Below, piece after piece: positions 8,248 through 19,400 of a stretch of DNA of 64,000 bases; positions within the stretch are counted from its first letter, which is position 1, and every line of letters starts with the position of its first letter. Position numbers and translations under genes: made by a program. The notes under the pieces are model-generated. The model was given only the letters and a program-made list of their open reading frames with translations, did no database searches and was not told the DNA's origin. This DNA is from Dyella sp. M7H15-1 (GTDB lineage Bacteria > Pseudomonadota > Gammaproteobacteria > Xanthomonadales > Rhodanobacteraceae), in assembly GCF_004114615.1 (NCBI RefSeq), contig NZ_CP035300.1, positions 372,001 through 436,000 on the forward strand, given 5' to 3'.

Positions 8248-11106
8248 ATGACCCAGGACTACAAGAGCACTATCAACCTTCCTCAGACCATCTTCCCGAT
8301 GCGCGGCGACCTGCCCAAGCGCGAGCCGGGCTGGCTGGCCGAATGGGAAAAAGTTGGGCGTTATCAGCAGATCCAGGCCAAGGTCGCCGGACGGCCGATG
8401 TTCGTACTGCATGACGGCCCGCCGTATGCGAACGGTGCGATCCATCTTGGCCACGCGATCAACAAAATCCTCAAGGACGTGGTGGTGAAGTCCAAGCTGC
8501 TGGCAGGCTTTCATGCGCCCTACGTGCCGGGCTGGGATTGCCACGGCATGCCGATCGAAATCCAGATCGAAAAGCAGTTTGGCAAAAACCTGCCGACCAG
8601 CGAGGTGATGAGCAAGGCGCGCGCCTATGCCAGCGAACAGATCGCCAAGCAGAAAGGCGATTTCAAGCGCCTGGGCGTGCTGGGCGAATGGGATCGTCCT
8701 TACCTCACCATGGCGCCGCAGAACGAAGCCGGCGAAATCCGCGCGCTGGCCGAATTGCTGCGCAAGGGTTACATCTATCGCGGCTTGAAGCCGGTCAACT
8801 GGTGCTTCGACTGCGGCTCTGCGCTGGCCGAAGCGGAAGTGGAATACGAGGACAAGACCGATATCGCCATCGACGTCGGTTTTGCTTTCGACGACCCGGC
8901 TGCGGTGGCCAAAGCCTTTGGTTTGCAGCAACTGCCAAAACCCAACGGCCAGATCGTGATCTGGACTACCACGCCCTGGACCATCCCTGCCAACCAGGCG
9001 CTCAACCTACATCCGGAATTCAGCTACAGCCTCGTCGATACGCCAAAGGGTTTGCTGATACTCGCCACCGAGCGCGTCGAGGAATGCCTCAAGACCTACG
9101 GCCTGGAAGGGCATGTGGTGGCCTCGGTGGAAGGTCATGAGCTGGGTGATCTGAAATTCCGTCACCCGCTGTATGCGGCCGATCCTGGTTATGCGCGTCT
9201 TGCGCCGATCTACTTCGGCGACTACGTCACACTGGATACCGGTACCGGCATCGTGCATTCCGCTCCTGCATACGGCGTGGAAGATTTCCACTCGTGCAAG
9301 GCGTACGGCATGAAGGATGCCGACATCCTCAACCCGGTGATGGGCAACGGCGTCTACGCTTCCTGGCTGCCGCTGTTCGGCGGCATGTTCCTGTGGAAGG
9401 CCAATCCCAAGATCGTCGAAGCCTTGGATCAAGCCGGCTCGCTGCTGCACCAACACAAGCATCCGCACAGCTACATGCATTGCTGGCGCCACAAGTCGCC
9501 GATCATCTATCGCGCTACCTCGCAGTGGTTTGCAGGCATGGATATCACGCCGAAAGATGGCGGCAAAACCTTGCGTGAGGCTGCGCTGGAAGGCGTGGAA
9601 GCCACGCAGTTCTTCCCCGCCTGGGGCAAGCAGCGCCTGCACAACATGATTGTCGATCGCCCGGACTGGACGCTGTCGCGCCAACGCCAGTGGGGCGTGC
9701 CGATGGCGTTCTTCGTCCATCGCGAAACCGGCGAACTGCATCCGCGCACGCCGGAGCTGTTGGAAGAAGTGGCTAAGCGTGTCGAGCAGCATGGTATCGA
9801 AGCGTGGCAAAGCCTTGATCCCGCCGAACTCCTCGGTGTGGATGCCGAGCACTACGAAAAAAATCGCGACACGCTGGACGTGTGGTTCGATTCCGGCACC
9901 ACGCACTGGCATGTGCTGCGGGGCTCGCACGCCGATGTGCTGCGTTTCCCTGCCGATCTTTACCTGGAGGGCTCGGACCAGCATCGTGGCTGGTTCCATT
10001 CTTCGCTGCTCACGGCCGCTATGCTCGACGCCCAGCCGCCTTATAAGCAGTTGCTCACGCACGGCTTCACCGTGGATGCGCAGGGCCGCAAGATGTCTAA
10101 GTCGCTCGGCAACGGCATCGAGCCGCAGGACATCATGAATCGCTTGGGCGCGGACATCCTGCGCCTGTGGGTAGCCTCCACCGATTACCGCTACGAGATG
10201 TCCTTGTCGGAGGAAATCTTGAAGCGCGTGTCGGATATGTATCGCCGCATCCGCAACACCGCGCGCTTCCTGCTCGGTAATCTGGATGGCTTCGATCCGG
10301 GCAAGCACCTGGTGCCGGTGGAACAAAGCCTGCTGCTCGATCAATGGGCGGTAGGCCAGGCTTATGAATTGCAGCAGGCGGTGGTAGCGGCCTACGATCG
10401 CTATGATTTCCCGGAGATCGTTCAGCGCGTGCAGAACTTCTGCACTAACGAAATGGGCGCGTTGTATCTGGATATCACCAAGGATCGCCTGTACACCATG
10501 CCGACCGAAAGCCTCGGCCGGCGCAGCGCGCAGAGTGCGATGTACCGCATTCTGGAAGCACTGGTGCGTTGGCTGGCGCCGATACTGTCGTTCACCGCGG
10601 AAGAGATCTGGCAGCACATGCCGGGCGAGCGAGGTGAGAGCGTGTTGTTCGAAACCTGGTACGACGGGCTGATGAACATGCAGGGTTCCGCCGAGCAGCG
10701 CCGTTATTGGACGGATCTGTTGGCCATTCGCGATACGGCTTCGCGGGTGCTGGAAGACATGCGCAAGGCCGAGAAAATCGGCGCTGCACTGGAAGCCACG
10801 CTGGTGTTGCATGCCGATCCGGCGACCGCGGCACGTTATGCCGAAACAGCGGACGAGTTGCGCTTCTTCTTCATCACTTCCGAGGCGAGCTTCGCGCCGT
10901 TACAACCGCATCCGGCCGATGCGGCTGCGTTGCAGCTTGAAGGTGGTGGCGAAGTGTATGTATCTGCCAGCGTGAGCGACGCGACCAAGTGCATTCGCTG
11001 CTGGCATCGTTGCGACGATGTGGGCAGCAACCCGACGCATCCGGAACTTTGCGCACGTTGCGTAAGCAATGTGGAAGGGCCAGGCGAAGATCGCCAGTGG
11101 TCGTAG
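8248..11106 (+). CDS. ileS: Isoleucyl-tRNA synthetase
   Basis: 952 residues, class Ia synthetase that charges tRNA-Ile and edits Val-tRNA-Ile. The HIGH motif is HLGH in [16 protein letters not shown], followed by [10 protein letters not shown]. The editing (CP1) domain has [14 protein letters not shown] and [19 protein letters not shown] is intact in [16 protein letters not shown]. The C-terminal zinc-binding domain has two CxxC-type pairs (CIRCWHRC and CARC), marking the bacterial IleS type. lspA follows after 96 bp occupied by a palindromic repeat. The TAG stop lies inside that repeat. Confidence 0.97.
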   Translation: MTQDYKSTINLPQTIFPMRGDLPKREPGWLAEWEKVGRYQQIQAKVAGRPMFVLHDGPPYANGAIHLGHAINKILKDVVVKSKLLAGFHAPYVPGWDCHGMPIEIQIEKQFGKNLPTSEVMSKARAYASEQIAKQKGDFKRLGVLGEWDRPYLTMAPQNEAGEIRALAELLRKGYIYRGLKPVNWCFDCGSALAEAEVEYEDKTDIAIDVGFAFDDPAAVAKAFGLQQLPKPNGQIVIWTTTPWTIPANQALNLHPEFSYSLVDTPKGLLILATERVEECLKTYGLEGHVVASVEGHELGDLKFRHPLYAADPGYARLAPIYFGDYVTLDTGTGIVHSAPAYGVEDFHSCKAYGMKDADILNPVMGNGVYASWLPLFGGMFLWKANPKIVEALDQAGSLLHQHKHPHSYMHCWRHKSPIIYRATSQWFAGMDITPKDGGKTLREAALEGVEATQFFPAWGKQRLHNMIVDRPDWTLSRQRQWGVPMAFFVHRETGELHPRTPELLEEVAKRVEQHGIEAWQSLDPAELLGVDAEHYEKNRDTLDVWFDSGTTHWHVLRGSHADVLRFPADLYLEGSDQHRGWFHSSLLTAAMLDAQPPYKQLLTHGFTVDAQGRKMSKSLGNGIEPQDIMNRLGADILRLWVASTDYRYEMSLSEEILKRVSDMYRRIRNTARFLLGNLDGFDPGKHLVPVEQSLLLDQWAVGQAYELQQAVVAAYDRYDFPEIVQRVQNFCTNEMGALYLDITKDRLYTMPTESLGRRSAQSAMYRILEALVRWLAPILSFTAEEIWQHMPGERGESVLFETWYDGLMNMQGSAEQRRYWTDLLAIRDTASRVLEDMRKAEKIGAALEATLVLHADPATAARYAETADELRFFFITSEASFAPLQPHPADAAALQLEGGGEVYVSASVSDATKCIRCWHRCDDVGSNPTHPELCARCVSNVEGPGEDRQWS

Positions 11107-11175
11107 GTTGGGGTACAAACCCCAACATCTGGATATCCACGCATGGCAATGTTGGGGTTTGCACCCCAACCTACG
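11102..11175. repeat. Dispersed palindromic repeat, copy 2
   Basis: An inverted repeat with 27-bp arms (CGTAGGTTGGGGT...CCCCAACAT, complement to 11175) and a 20-base centre. It fills the ileS-lspA gap and shares nearly all of its arm sequence with 5205-5278. The central spacers also share GCATGGCA / TGCCATGC, in opposite orientation. The first bases (GTAG) provide the ileS stop codon. Such elements can fold in the transcript and may damp read-through into lspA. Confidence 0.85.
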
Positions 11176-11202
11176 TTCTATACCGATCTCTTGAGGACAC
11201 TG

Positions 11203-11688
11203 ATGCATTCCAAACCCAACGCCCTCCCTTGGTTGTTGCTCTCCGTGCTGTGGATTGCACTCGACCAGCTCACCAAATGGTGGGCACTCACCACCTTGCA
11301 ACCGGCAGGCATGCCACACCCTGTCATCCCGGGCTTCCTCAACTGGACGTTGGCCTTCAATGCCGGCGCCGCTTTCAGCTTCCTCGCCCAAAGCGGCGGC
11401 TGGCAGCGCTGGTTCTTCGTGCTGTTGGCGGTGGTGATCAGCGGTGCACTGGTCGTGTGGCTGGCGCGTACCGCCCGTCATGAATGGCGCACCGCTTTGC
11501 CGCTGGCCTTAGTGATCGGCGGCGCGTTGGGCAATCTGATCGACCGCTTGCATGCCTCGCAGGTCACCGACTTCATCCAGGTCTACTACCGCGGCTGGTA
11601 TTACCCCACCTTCAACATCGCCGATAGCGGTATCTGCGTGGGGGCTGTGCTGTTGATCCTGTTCGGCCTGCGTCCGCAGCATCCCTGA
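11203..11688 (+). CDS. lspA: Lipoprotein signal peptidase (signal peptidase II)
   Basis: 161 residues, inner-membrane aspartyl protease that removes the signal peptide from prolipoproteins. The ATG at 11203 is preceded by TTGAGGACAC. The upstream in-frame ATG at 11143 lies within the palindromic repeat and is unlikely. Four hydrophobic helices are visible. The two catalytic Asp motifs are GNLIDRLH and FNIADSGI, and NAGAAFSFL is also present. It belongs to the ribF-ileS-lspA group; ispH, often next, is absent here. Confidence 0.95.
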   Translation: MHSKPNALPWLLLSVLWIALDQLTKWWALTTLQPAGMPHPVIPGFLNWTLAFNAGAAFSFLAQSGGWQRWFFVLLAVVISGALVVWLARTARHEWRTALPLALVIGGALGNLIDRLHASQVTDFIQVYYRGWYYPTFNIADSGICVGAVLLILFGLRPQHP

Positions 11689-12105
11689 AGCGAGTACGTT
11701 TTGTTGCAAAATGAAAGGGCTTGCGTCGCAGCCGGGGGTGCAGCCTTCGCGTTTGAACGCTGTGGGTCACAATGAGACGCAGGTGGGCAACCCGCATATC
11801 GCCCCGCATATCGCCCCTCGCGCGATAGGAGCATGCGATCGGAAAACAGCCCGGTGGCGACTGAATAAGGCTACATGTCGAAAAAAAACGGGTATTCGAA
11901 TTTTCAGGCACTTGTAGCGACAATCTCATCCAGTCCGGAATGTCCAAACACCTAAAAATGTGAACTTCATCACATTGGTGTAATTTTTGCCTCACCTATG
12001 GCAAAGGCAAGGATAGGGCCAACTTTGGAGATGGGTCGTGCCATCGCACACCCTAAAGGGGATTCTTTGAGCCATTTTATGCCTGGTTAATACAGGGGGG
12101 GGCAT
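11689..12105. other. Intergenic regulatory region upstream of the response regulator
   Basis: 417 bp without a convincing gene. Short frames here lack family resemblance. The distal half is featureless. The proximal half holds a perfect CRP/Clp-type palindrome at 11959-11974, a CATCGCACACC block at 12042-12052 and an ATGCCTGGTTAATACAGGG block at 12079-12097, all three shared at matching spacing with the region before pgaA. Confidence 0.7.
11959..11974. promoter_or_regulatory. CRP/Clp-type binding site upstream of the response regulator
   Basis: TGTGAACTTCATCACA matches the CRP consensus TGTGA-N6-TCACA exactly and is extended by A/T on both sides. It lies 131 bp before the start codon. In xanthomonads the CRP homologue Clp recognises this kind of site; which regulator binds here is inferred. 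Confidence 0.7.
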
Positions 12106-12774
12106 ATGCGCATTGTCATCGCCGATAGTTGTCCGATCACACGGCTTGGTCTTCGCGCACTATTGCGTGAACAGCCAGGTGGCCATGAAGTTGTCGCCGA
12201 TGTTGCGTCTGGCCACCAATTGCTCGATACGTTGGCTGCACATCCATGTGACCTATGCATCACTGATTTTTTTATGCCCGTCGTGAAAGATGAACTAGAG
12301 GTTGGCGGATTGTCTCTGCTCAGGGCCATGCTCAAGTGCGTCCCTTTGTTACCCATCGTGGTGTGGAGTGGCGTGAAAAACACGGCCGTTATGCGTAGCA
12401 TGCTCAGCGAAGGTATGCGTGCCTTGGTCGACAAGGATTCTCATCCAGCCGATATAACGCGGGCTATTCAAGCCATTAAAGTGGGTCGGTGCTTTGTGAG
12501 CGAGAGCCTTCGCGAATATCTGTCGACGGTCGATCATCCGGTAACGAGGATGCCCGTTACGCCTGGTCCAGCGTTTATCTTGTCGCCTTGTGAGGCGGAG
12601 ATTCTGCGCTGTCTCGCGGACGGATGGATCATTTCAACCATTGCTCGGCATTCCGGTCGAAGTATTAAAACGATCAGCCAGCATAAGCACAATGCCATGC
12701 GCAAGCTTGGCCTCACCAGCGACTATGCTTTATTTGAGTACATGCTTGCCGGAGGGCTGGCACTAGCAAGCTAA
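12106..12774 (+). CDS. LuxR/RcsB-type response regulator (orphan)
   Basis: 222 residues. The N-terminal receiver domain begins MRIVIADSCP and carries the phospho-acceptor Asp54 in CITDFF and the conserved Lys in LVDKDS. The second residue of the acidic pair is Ser rather than Asp (ADS), so phosphorylation chemistry may be altered. The C-terminal LuxR-type HTH (about 158-212) reads LSPCEAEILRCLADG... and KTISQHKHNAMRKLG, typical of the RcsB group. No kinase gene is adjacent. It sits just upstream of the giant adhesin and shares its upstream module with pgaA, so a role in surface attachment or matrix control is a reasonable inference. A row of eight G precedes the ATG. Confidence 0.85.
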   Translation: MRIVIADSCPITRLGLRALLREQPGGHEVVADVASGHQLLDTLAAHPCDLCITDFFMPVVKDELEVGGLSLLRAMLKCVPLLPIVVWSGVKNTAVMRSMLSEGMRALVDKDSHPADITRAIQAIKVGRCFVSESLREYLSTVDHPVTRMPVTPGPAFILSPCEAEILRCLADGWIISTIARHSGRSIKTISQHKHNAMRKLGLTSDYALFEYMLAGGLALAS

Positions 12775-12991
12775 CGTCAACGTTGTCTGCTTGCCGCATG
12801 ACCGCGTTCACACTTGCTTAGGTATCACCCATCACTCGCTCCCCCTTGCCTTGCGGGCAAGCAAATCCGGCGCGAGCCAGGCAGAGATCATAAACGGGCT
12901 CTTAGCTTGCCTAAGCGGGTTTCTCTGCGCGCGATGCACGCACCCGGCACCATGAAGAAGACTGCGCTTATTTAACGATATTTAAATATTT

Positions 12992-13021
12992 GAGCCGGGT
13001 TGGTCGCTATCAACCCGGCTC
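12992..13021. terminator. Terminator-like inverted repeat
   Basis: Perfect 11-bp stem GAGCCGGGTTG / CAACCCGGCTC with an 8-base loop, preceded by an AT-rich stretch and followed by GTATGTTTTCC. It could end the response-regulator transcript, which stops about 220 bp upstream. The short T-run keeps confidence moderate. Confidence 0.5.
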
Positions 13022-13217
13022 GTATGTTTTCCTAGCATATAGATCATCACATAGGCGAGATATTCATCACATTTTTTTGTGAGCCTAGGACTTTTCTGAT
13101 TCAAATGTCCAAATGAAGTGAGCAAGCTGTCGTCAAGACGTCAGTGCAGCATGTATGCGACGTGAAAGCGCATCCGCTCGTAGTGGCTTGATCTTCCCAC
13201 ATGACAAGGACGCGATG

Positions 13218-13396
13218 GTCGGCGAAAACGCCGACGACGGCCAAAGTGCGTCCCCCGAGTGCTCGGCCGTCGGGGATCTCTAAACGTAAGGGATCAAGGG
13301 GAAGTGGGGCGGGGCCACCGATCGCGACCGGTTAGCTGAGCCGTAGGTCGCAGTGACAAGTCAGGCATACCCGCCCGTTTTACGGGGCAGTTTTTT
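13218..13396 (+). ncRNA. Structured 5' leader of the adhesin mRNA (candidate regulatory RNA)
   Basis: Five consecutive hairpins are visible. GTCGGCG-AAAA-CGCCGAC is at 13218-13235. GACGGCC / GGCCGTC is at 13236-13271. GATCTC / GGGATC is at 13275-13295. GTGG / CCAC is at 13304-13318. GCGACC / GGTCGC is at 13324-13351, with an inner GGTT/AGCC stem. A short stem CCCGT-TTT-ACGGG at 13374-13386 and a T-run at 13391-13396 then resemble a weak intrinsic terminator. The array ends 65 bp before the start codon. Perfect stems back to back with almost no spacer suggest a folded leader with an attenuator. It does not match the c-di-GMP riboswitch consensus I know. Identity unknown. Confidence 0.45.
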
Positions 13397-13423
13397 GTTT
13401 GCAGAAAGTGATTCGCAATCGGC

Positions 13424-13440
13424 TCGGTGCATAGCACCGA
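13424..13440 (+). promoter_or_regulatory. Hairpin next to the adhesin ribosome-binding site
   Basis: A perfect 7-bp stem (TCGGTGC-ATA-GCACCGA) lies 6 bases upstream of the purine-rich TTAGGGGG that serves the ATG at 13461. It could keep the initiation region open or be part of translational control. Confidence 0.4.
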
Positions 13441-13460
13441 AGGCCTTAGGGGGCACCATT

Positions 13461-16400
13461 ATGAACAAGATTTACAGCAAAGTCTGGAACAAGTCGCTGG
13501 GGCAATGGGTCGTCGCTTCAGAACTTGCCCATCTGGGCAACACCGCTACAGGGCAAGGTGCCACGACATGTATTGTGACGGAGCGTGGCCAAAAACGGCT
13601 TGCGCGCATGGTGGCAGTTGCCTTGTGCCTGACTTTGTCTGGGCATGCATGGGCGCAATATACGAATGGTTGCATGGGGCAGCAAACAGAACAAAATGGC
13701 GGCACCGGCAATATCGCTATTGGAAGCAACTGCCTCACTCCTGCGACGGCCATCGGGTCAGATGCGATTGCCATAGGTAATGGTGCCCAAGCACTCAGCA
13801 ATGCTGCCGCCACTGGTTCGGGACCGGTGGCGCTGGGTGCCAACGCTAACGCGTTTGGCCTCTTTGCTGTAGCTGTCGGATTTCAAGCAAACGCCCAAGG
13901 CCCGACCTCCACCGCGTTGGGCGACAATGCGCAAGCTATTGGTGACTCTACGGTTGCGATGGGCGCCAATTCGGTAGCCAATGGCCTTTATGCGGTGGCA
14001 TTGGGCTACAAGGCAAACGCCGCCTCGGGCGCCTTGGCACTGGGCGAACTTGCTAACGCGACGACCGTAGATGCGATCGCTCTCGGCGTTCAAGCAAATG
14101 CTACAGGTGCTGAAGCCATCGTGGTGGGCCCCAATGCGAACGCCACTGGGGATTTTTCGATTGCGTTGGGCAACCAGTCAAACGCGATTGCGACGGGTAG
14201 CATAGGGGTGGGCTTCGCTGCCAGCGCGTCGGGCTCCAATGCGGTAGCTGTCGGCGCAGTAGCAAACGCGTCGGGCTCCTCTGCGGTAGCGGTCGGCGCT
14301 CAAGCAAACGCCTTAGCGCTGAACGCCATCGCGGTGGGCACTGCTAACGCGACGGGCCCCGCTGCGATAGCTATCGGCGCTGGAGCAACCGCCATAGCCG
14401 ATGAAGCTGTCGCGTTGGGCGTCAACTCGATAGCCAATGGGGCCTCTTCGGTGGCGTTGGGCCTCATAGCAAACGCGGTTGCGACGGGCGGCGTAGCATT
14501 GGGCGCGGGGACCACGGCGACGAATGCGGGCGATGTCGCGCTTGGCGAAAATTCAGTCACTTCCGCGCACTCCACTGGGCCTTACACGATCAACGGTGGC
14601 ACACCTGCCGGCACGTCGGACACGACGGGTGTGGTGTCGGTGGGCGCGTCAGGCGCCGATCGTCAGATCCAGAATGTGGCTGCTGGCACGGTGTCGGCCA
14701 CCTCTACCGATGCGATCAACGGCTCGCAGTTGTATACAGTGGGCACCTCGCTCAATAACCTGGGTAGCAGCACGGCCAGCGGCTTAGGGGGTAGCTCGAG
14801 CTATAACAGCAGCACGGGTCAGCTCACGACATCGCTGTCGATGGGTGGTAATACCTATACCAGCGTCAACAGTGCGTTGAATGCCGTCAACGCCACCGCC
14901 AACGAAGGTTGGAACTTGAGCGCGAACGGCGGGACAGCCGTCAACGTGGCGCCGGGTGCGACGGTGAATGTGGCGCAAGGCGCCAGCGGCAATATCGCGG
15001 TAACGCAGAGCGGGACTGGCCTGACCATCGACACCAACCCGAATCTGACCGCCACCAGCGTGACCACGGGCAATACGGTGATGAACACCAGTGGCGTGAC
15101 GGTGAGTGGTGGAACCAATCCGGTGACACTGACCGACGCTGGCTTGAACAACGGTGGCAACGTGATCACCGGTGTGGCGGCGGGCGCCTTGTCCGCGACC
15201 AGCACGCAGGCGGTGAACGGTAGTCAGTTATTTGCGACCAATCAGCAAGCGACGACCACCGCGACCAATCTCAGCAACCTGGGTAGCAGCGTCGCCTCGG
15301 GTCTGGGCGGTAGCAGCGCTTACAACAGCGGCACGGGTCAGCTCACGACATCGCTGTCGGTGGGTGGCAATACCTATACCAACGTCAACAGTGCGTTGAA
15401 TGCCGTCAACACCACCGCCGGCGAAGGTTGGAACTTGAGCGCGAACGGCGGGACAGCCGTCAACGTGGCGCCGGGTGCGACGGTGAATGTATCGCAAGGC
15501 GCTAGCGGCAATATCGCGGTAACGCAGAGCGGGACTGGCCTGACCATCGACACCAACCCGAATCTGACCGCCACCAGCGTGACCTCAGGCAGCGTGACCA
15601 CGGGCAATACGGTGATGAACACCAGTGGCGTGACGGTGAGTGGCGGAACCAATCCGGTGACGCTGACCGACGCTGGCTTGAACAACGGCGGCAACGTGAT
15701 CACCGGTGTGGCGGCGGGCACCTTGTCCGCGACCAGCACGCAGGCGGTGAATGGTAGTCAGTTGTTTGCGACCAATCAGCAAGCGACGACCACCGCGACC
15801 AATCTCAGCAATCTGGGTAGCAGCGTCGCCTCGGGTCTGGGCGGTAGCAGCGCTTACAACAGCGGCACGGGTCAGCTCACGACATCGCTGTCGGTGGGTG
15901 GCAATACCTATACCAGCGTCAACAGTGCGTTGAGTGCCATCAACACCACCGCCGGCGAAGGTTGGAACTTGAGCGCGAACGGCGGGACAGCCGTCAACGT
16001 GGCGCCGGGTGCGACGGTGAATGTATCGCAAGGCGCTAGCGGCAATATCGCGGTAACGCAGAGCGGGACTGGCCTGACCATCGACACCAACCCGAATCTG
16101 ACCGCCACCAGCGTGACCTCAGGCAGCGTGACCACGGGCAATACGGTGATGAACACCAGTGGCGTGACGGTGAGTGGCGGAACCAATCCGGTGACGCTGA
16201 CCGACGCTGGCTTGAACAACGGCGGCAACGTGATCACCGGTGTGGCGGCGGGCACCTTGTCCGCGACCAGCACGCAGGCGGTGAATGGTAGTCAGTTGTT
16301 TGCGACCAATCAGCAAGCGACGACCACCGCGACCAATCTCAGCAATCTGGGTAGCAGCGTCGCCTCGGGTCTGGGCGGTAGCAGCGCTTACAACAGCGGC

Positions 16401-19400
16401 ACGGGTCAGCTCACGACATCGCTGTCGGTGGGTGGTAATACCTATACCAGCGTCAACAGTGCGTTGAGTGCCATCAACACCACCGCCGGCGAAGGTTGGA
16501 ACTTGAGCGCGAACGGCGGGACAGCCGTCAACGTGGCGCCGGGTGCGACGGTGAATGTGGCGCAAGGCGCTAGCGGCAATATCGCGGTGACACGGAGTGG
16601 GACCAACCTGACCATCGACACCAACCCGAACCTGACCGCCACCAGCGTGACCACGGGCAATACGCTGATGAACACCAGTGGCGTGACGGTGAGTGGCGGA
16701 ACCAATCCGGTGACGCTGACCGACGCTGGCTTGAACAACGGCGGCAACGTGATCACCGGTGTGGCGGCGGGCGCCTTGTCCGCGACCAGCACGCAGGCGG
16801 TGAACGGTAGTCAGTTGTTTGCGACCAATCAGCAGGTGACGACCAACACGACCAATCTCGGCAACTTGGGTAGCAGCGTCGCTTCGGGTCTGGGCGGTAG
16901 CAGCGCTTACAACAGCGGCACGGGTCAGCTCACGACATCGCTGTCGGTGGGTGGCAATACCTATACCAGCGTCAACAGTGCGTTGAGTGCTGTCAACACC
17001 ACCGCCAGCAAAGGTTGGAACTTGAGCGCGAACGGCGGGGCGGTTGCCAATGTGGCGCCGGGTGCGACGGTGAATGTGGCGCAAGGCGCTAGCGGCAATA
17101 TCGCGGTGACACGGAGTGGGACCAACCTGACCATCGACACCAACCCGAACCTGACCGCCACCAGCGTGACCACGGGCAATACGGTGATGAACACCAGTGG
17201 CGTGACGGTGAGTGGTGGAACCAATCCGGTGACGCTGACCGACGCTGGCTTGAACAACGGCGGCAACGTGATCACCGGTGTGGCGGCGGGCACCTTGTCC
17301 GCGACCAGCACGCAGGCGGTGAATGGTAGTCAGTTGTTTGCGACCAATCAGCAGGTGACGACCAACACGACCAATCTCGGCAACCTGGGTAGCAGCGTCG
17401 CCTCGGGTCTGGGCGGTAGCAGCGCTTACAACAGCGGCACGGGTCAGCTCACGACATCGCTGTCGGTGGGTGGCAATACCTATACCAACGTCAACAGTGC
17501 GTTGAGTGCCGTCAACGCCACCGCCAACGAAGGTTGGAACTTGAGCGCGAACGGCGGGACGGCCGTCAACGTGGCGCCGGGTGCGACGGTGAATGTGGCG
17601 CAAGGCGCCAGCGGCAATATCGCGGTAACGCAGAGCGGGACTGGCCTGACCATCGACACCAACCCGAATCTGACCGCCACCAGCGTGACCTCAGGCAGCG
17701 TGACCACGGGCAATACGGTGATGAACACCAGTGGCGTGACGGTGAGTGGCGGAACCAATCCGGTGACGTTGACCGACGCTGGCTTGAACAACGGCGGCAA
17801 CGTGATCACCGGTGTGGCGGCGGGCGCCTTGTCCGCGACCAGCACGCAGGCGGTGAACGGTAGTCAGTTGTTTGCGACCAATCAGCAGGTGACGACCAAC
17901 ACGACCAATCTCGGCAACTTGGGTAGCAGCGTCGCTTCGGGTCTGGGCGGTAGCAGCGCTTACAACAGCGGCACGGGTCAGCTCACGACATCGCTGTCGG
18001 TGGGTGGTAATACCTATACCAGCGTCAACAGTGCGTTGAGTGCTGTCAACACCACCGCCAGCAAAGGTTGGAACTTGAGCGCGAACGGCGGGGCGGTTGC
18101 CAATGTGGCGCCGGGTGCGACGGTGAATGTGGCGCAAGGCGCTAGCGGCAATATCGCGGTGACACGGAGTGGGACCAACCTGACCATCGACACCAACCCG
18201 AACCTGACCGCCACCAGCGTGACCACGGGCAATACGGTGATGAACACCAGTGGCGTGACGGTGAGTGGTGGAACCAATCCGGTGACACTGACCGACGCTG
18301 GCTTGAACAACGGTGGCAACGTGATCACCGGTGTGGCGGCGGGCGCCTTGTCCGCGACCAGCACGCAGGCAGTGAATGGTAGCCAACTGTTTGCGACCAC
18401 GACCAATCTCAGCAATCTGGGTAGCAGCGTCGCCTCGGGTCTGGGCGGTAGCAGCGCTTACAACAGCGGCACGGGTCAGCTCACGACATCGCTGTCGGTG
18501 GGTGGTAATACCTATACCAGCGTCAACAGTGCGTTGAATGCCATCGACACATCAGCCGGCGAAGGTTGGAACTTGAGCGCGAACGGCGGGACAGCCGTCA
18601 ACGTGGCGCCGGGTGCGACGGTGAATGTATCGCAAGGCGCTAGCGGCAATATCGCGGTGACACGGAGTGGGACCAACCTGACCATCGACACCAACCCGAA
18701 CCTGACCGCCACCAGCGTGACCACGGGCAATACGCTGATGAACACCAGTGGCGTGACGGTGAGTGGCGGAACCAATCCGGTGACGCTGACCGACGCTGGC
18801 TTGAACAACGGCGGCAACGTGATCACCGGTGTGGCGGCGGGCGCCTTGTCCGCGACCAGCACGCAGGCGGTGAACGGTAGTCAGTTGTTTGCGACCAATC
18901 AGCAGGTGACGACCAACACGACCAATCTCGGCAACTTGGGTAGCAGCGTCGCTTCGGGTCTGGGCGGTAGCAGCGCTTACAACAGCGGCACGGGTCAGCT
19001 CACGACATCGCTGTCGGTGGGTGGCAATACCTATACCAGCGTCAACAGTGCGTTGAGTGCTGTCAACACCACCGCCAGCAAAGGTTGGAACTTGAGCGCG
19101 AACGGCGGGGCGGTTGCCAATGTGGCGCCAGGTGCGACGGTGAATGTGGCGCAAGGCGCCAGCGGCAATATCGCGGTAACACGGAGCGGAACCGACCTGA
19201 CCATCGACACCAACCCGAACCTGACCGCCACCAGCGTGACCACGGGCAATACGGTGATGAACACCAGTGGCGTGACGGTGAGTGGCGGAACCAATCCGGT
19301 GACGCTGACCGACGCTGGCTTGAACAACGGCGGCAACGTGATCACCGGTGTGGCGGCGGGCACCTTGTCCGCGACCAGCACGCAGGCGGTGAATGGTAGT

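Larger units (their letters stand above)
12775..13460. other. Long intergenic region before the adhesin
   Basis: 686 bp without a supported gene. It holds a small hairpin (CTTGCC TTGCG GGCAAG near 12848), a strong inverted repeat at 12992-13021, an AT-rich stretch with two TCACAT half-sites 20 bp apart (13047 and 13067) and an inverted pair TCACA-TTTTTT-TGTGA near 13067-13082. A multi-hairpin leader follows (13218-13396), then a hairpin just before the ribosome-binding site. A seven-codon ORF at 12952 (MKKTALI) is noted but not supported. Confidence 0.65.

Noticed and set aside
11711-11917. 68-codon ORF after lspA
   Set aside because: Arg/Cys-rich, no recognisable domain, no ribosome-binding site, and it ends just before the CRP-type site in what looks like a regulatory gap.
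12952-12975. Seven-codon ORF MKKTALI as a leader peptide
   Set aside because: It has no convincing ribosome-binding site or codon bias and lies far upstream of the adhesin leader.
13218-13396. Assignment of the adhesin leader to the c-di-GMP-I (GEMM) riboswitch
   Set aside because: The conserved GEMM internal motifs were not found, so only an unnamed structured leader is claimed.
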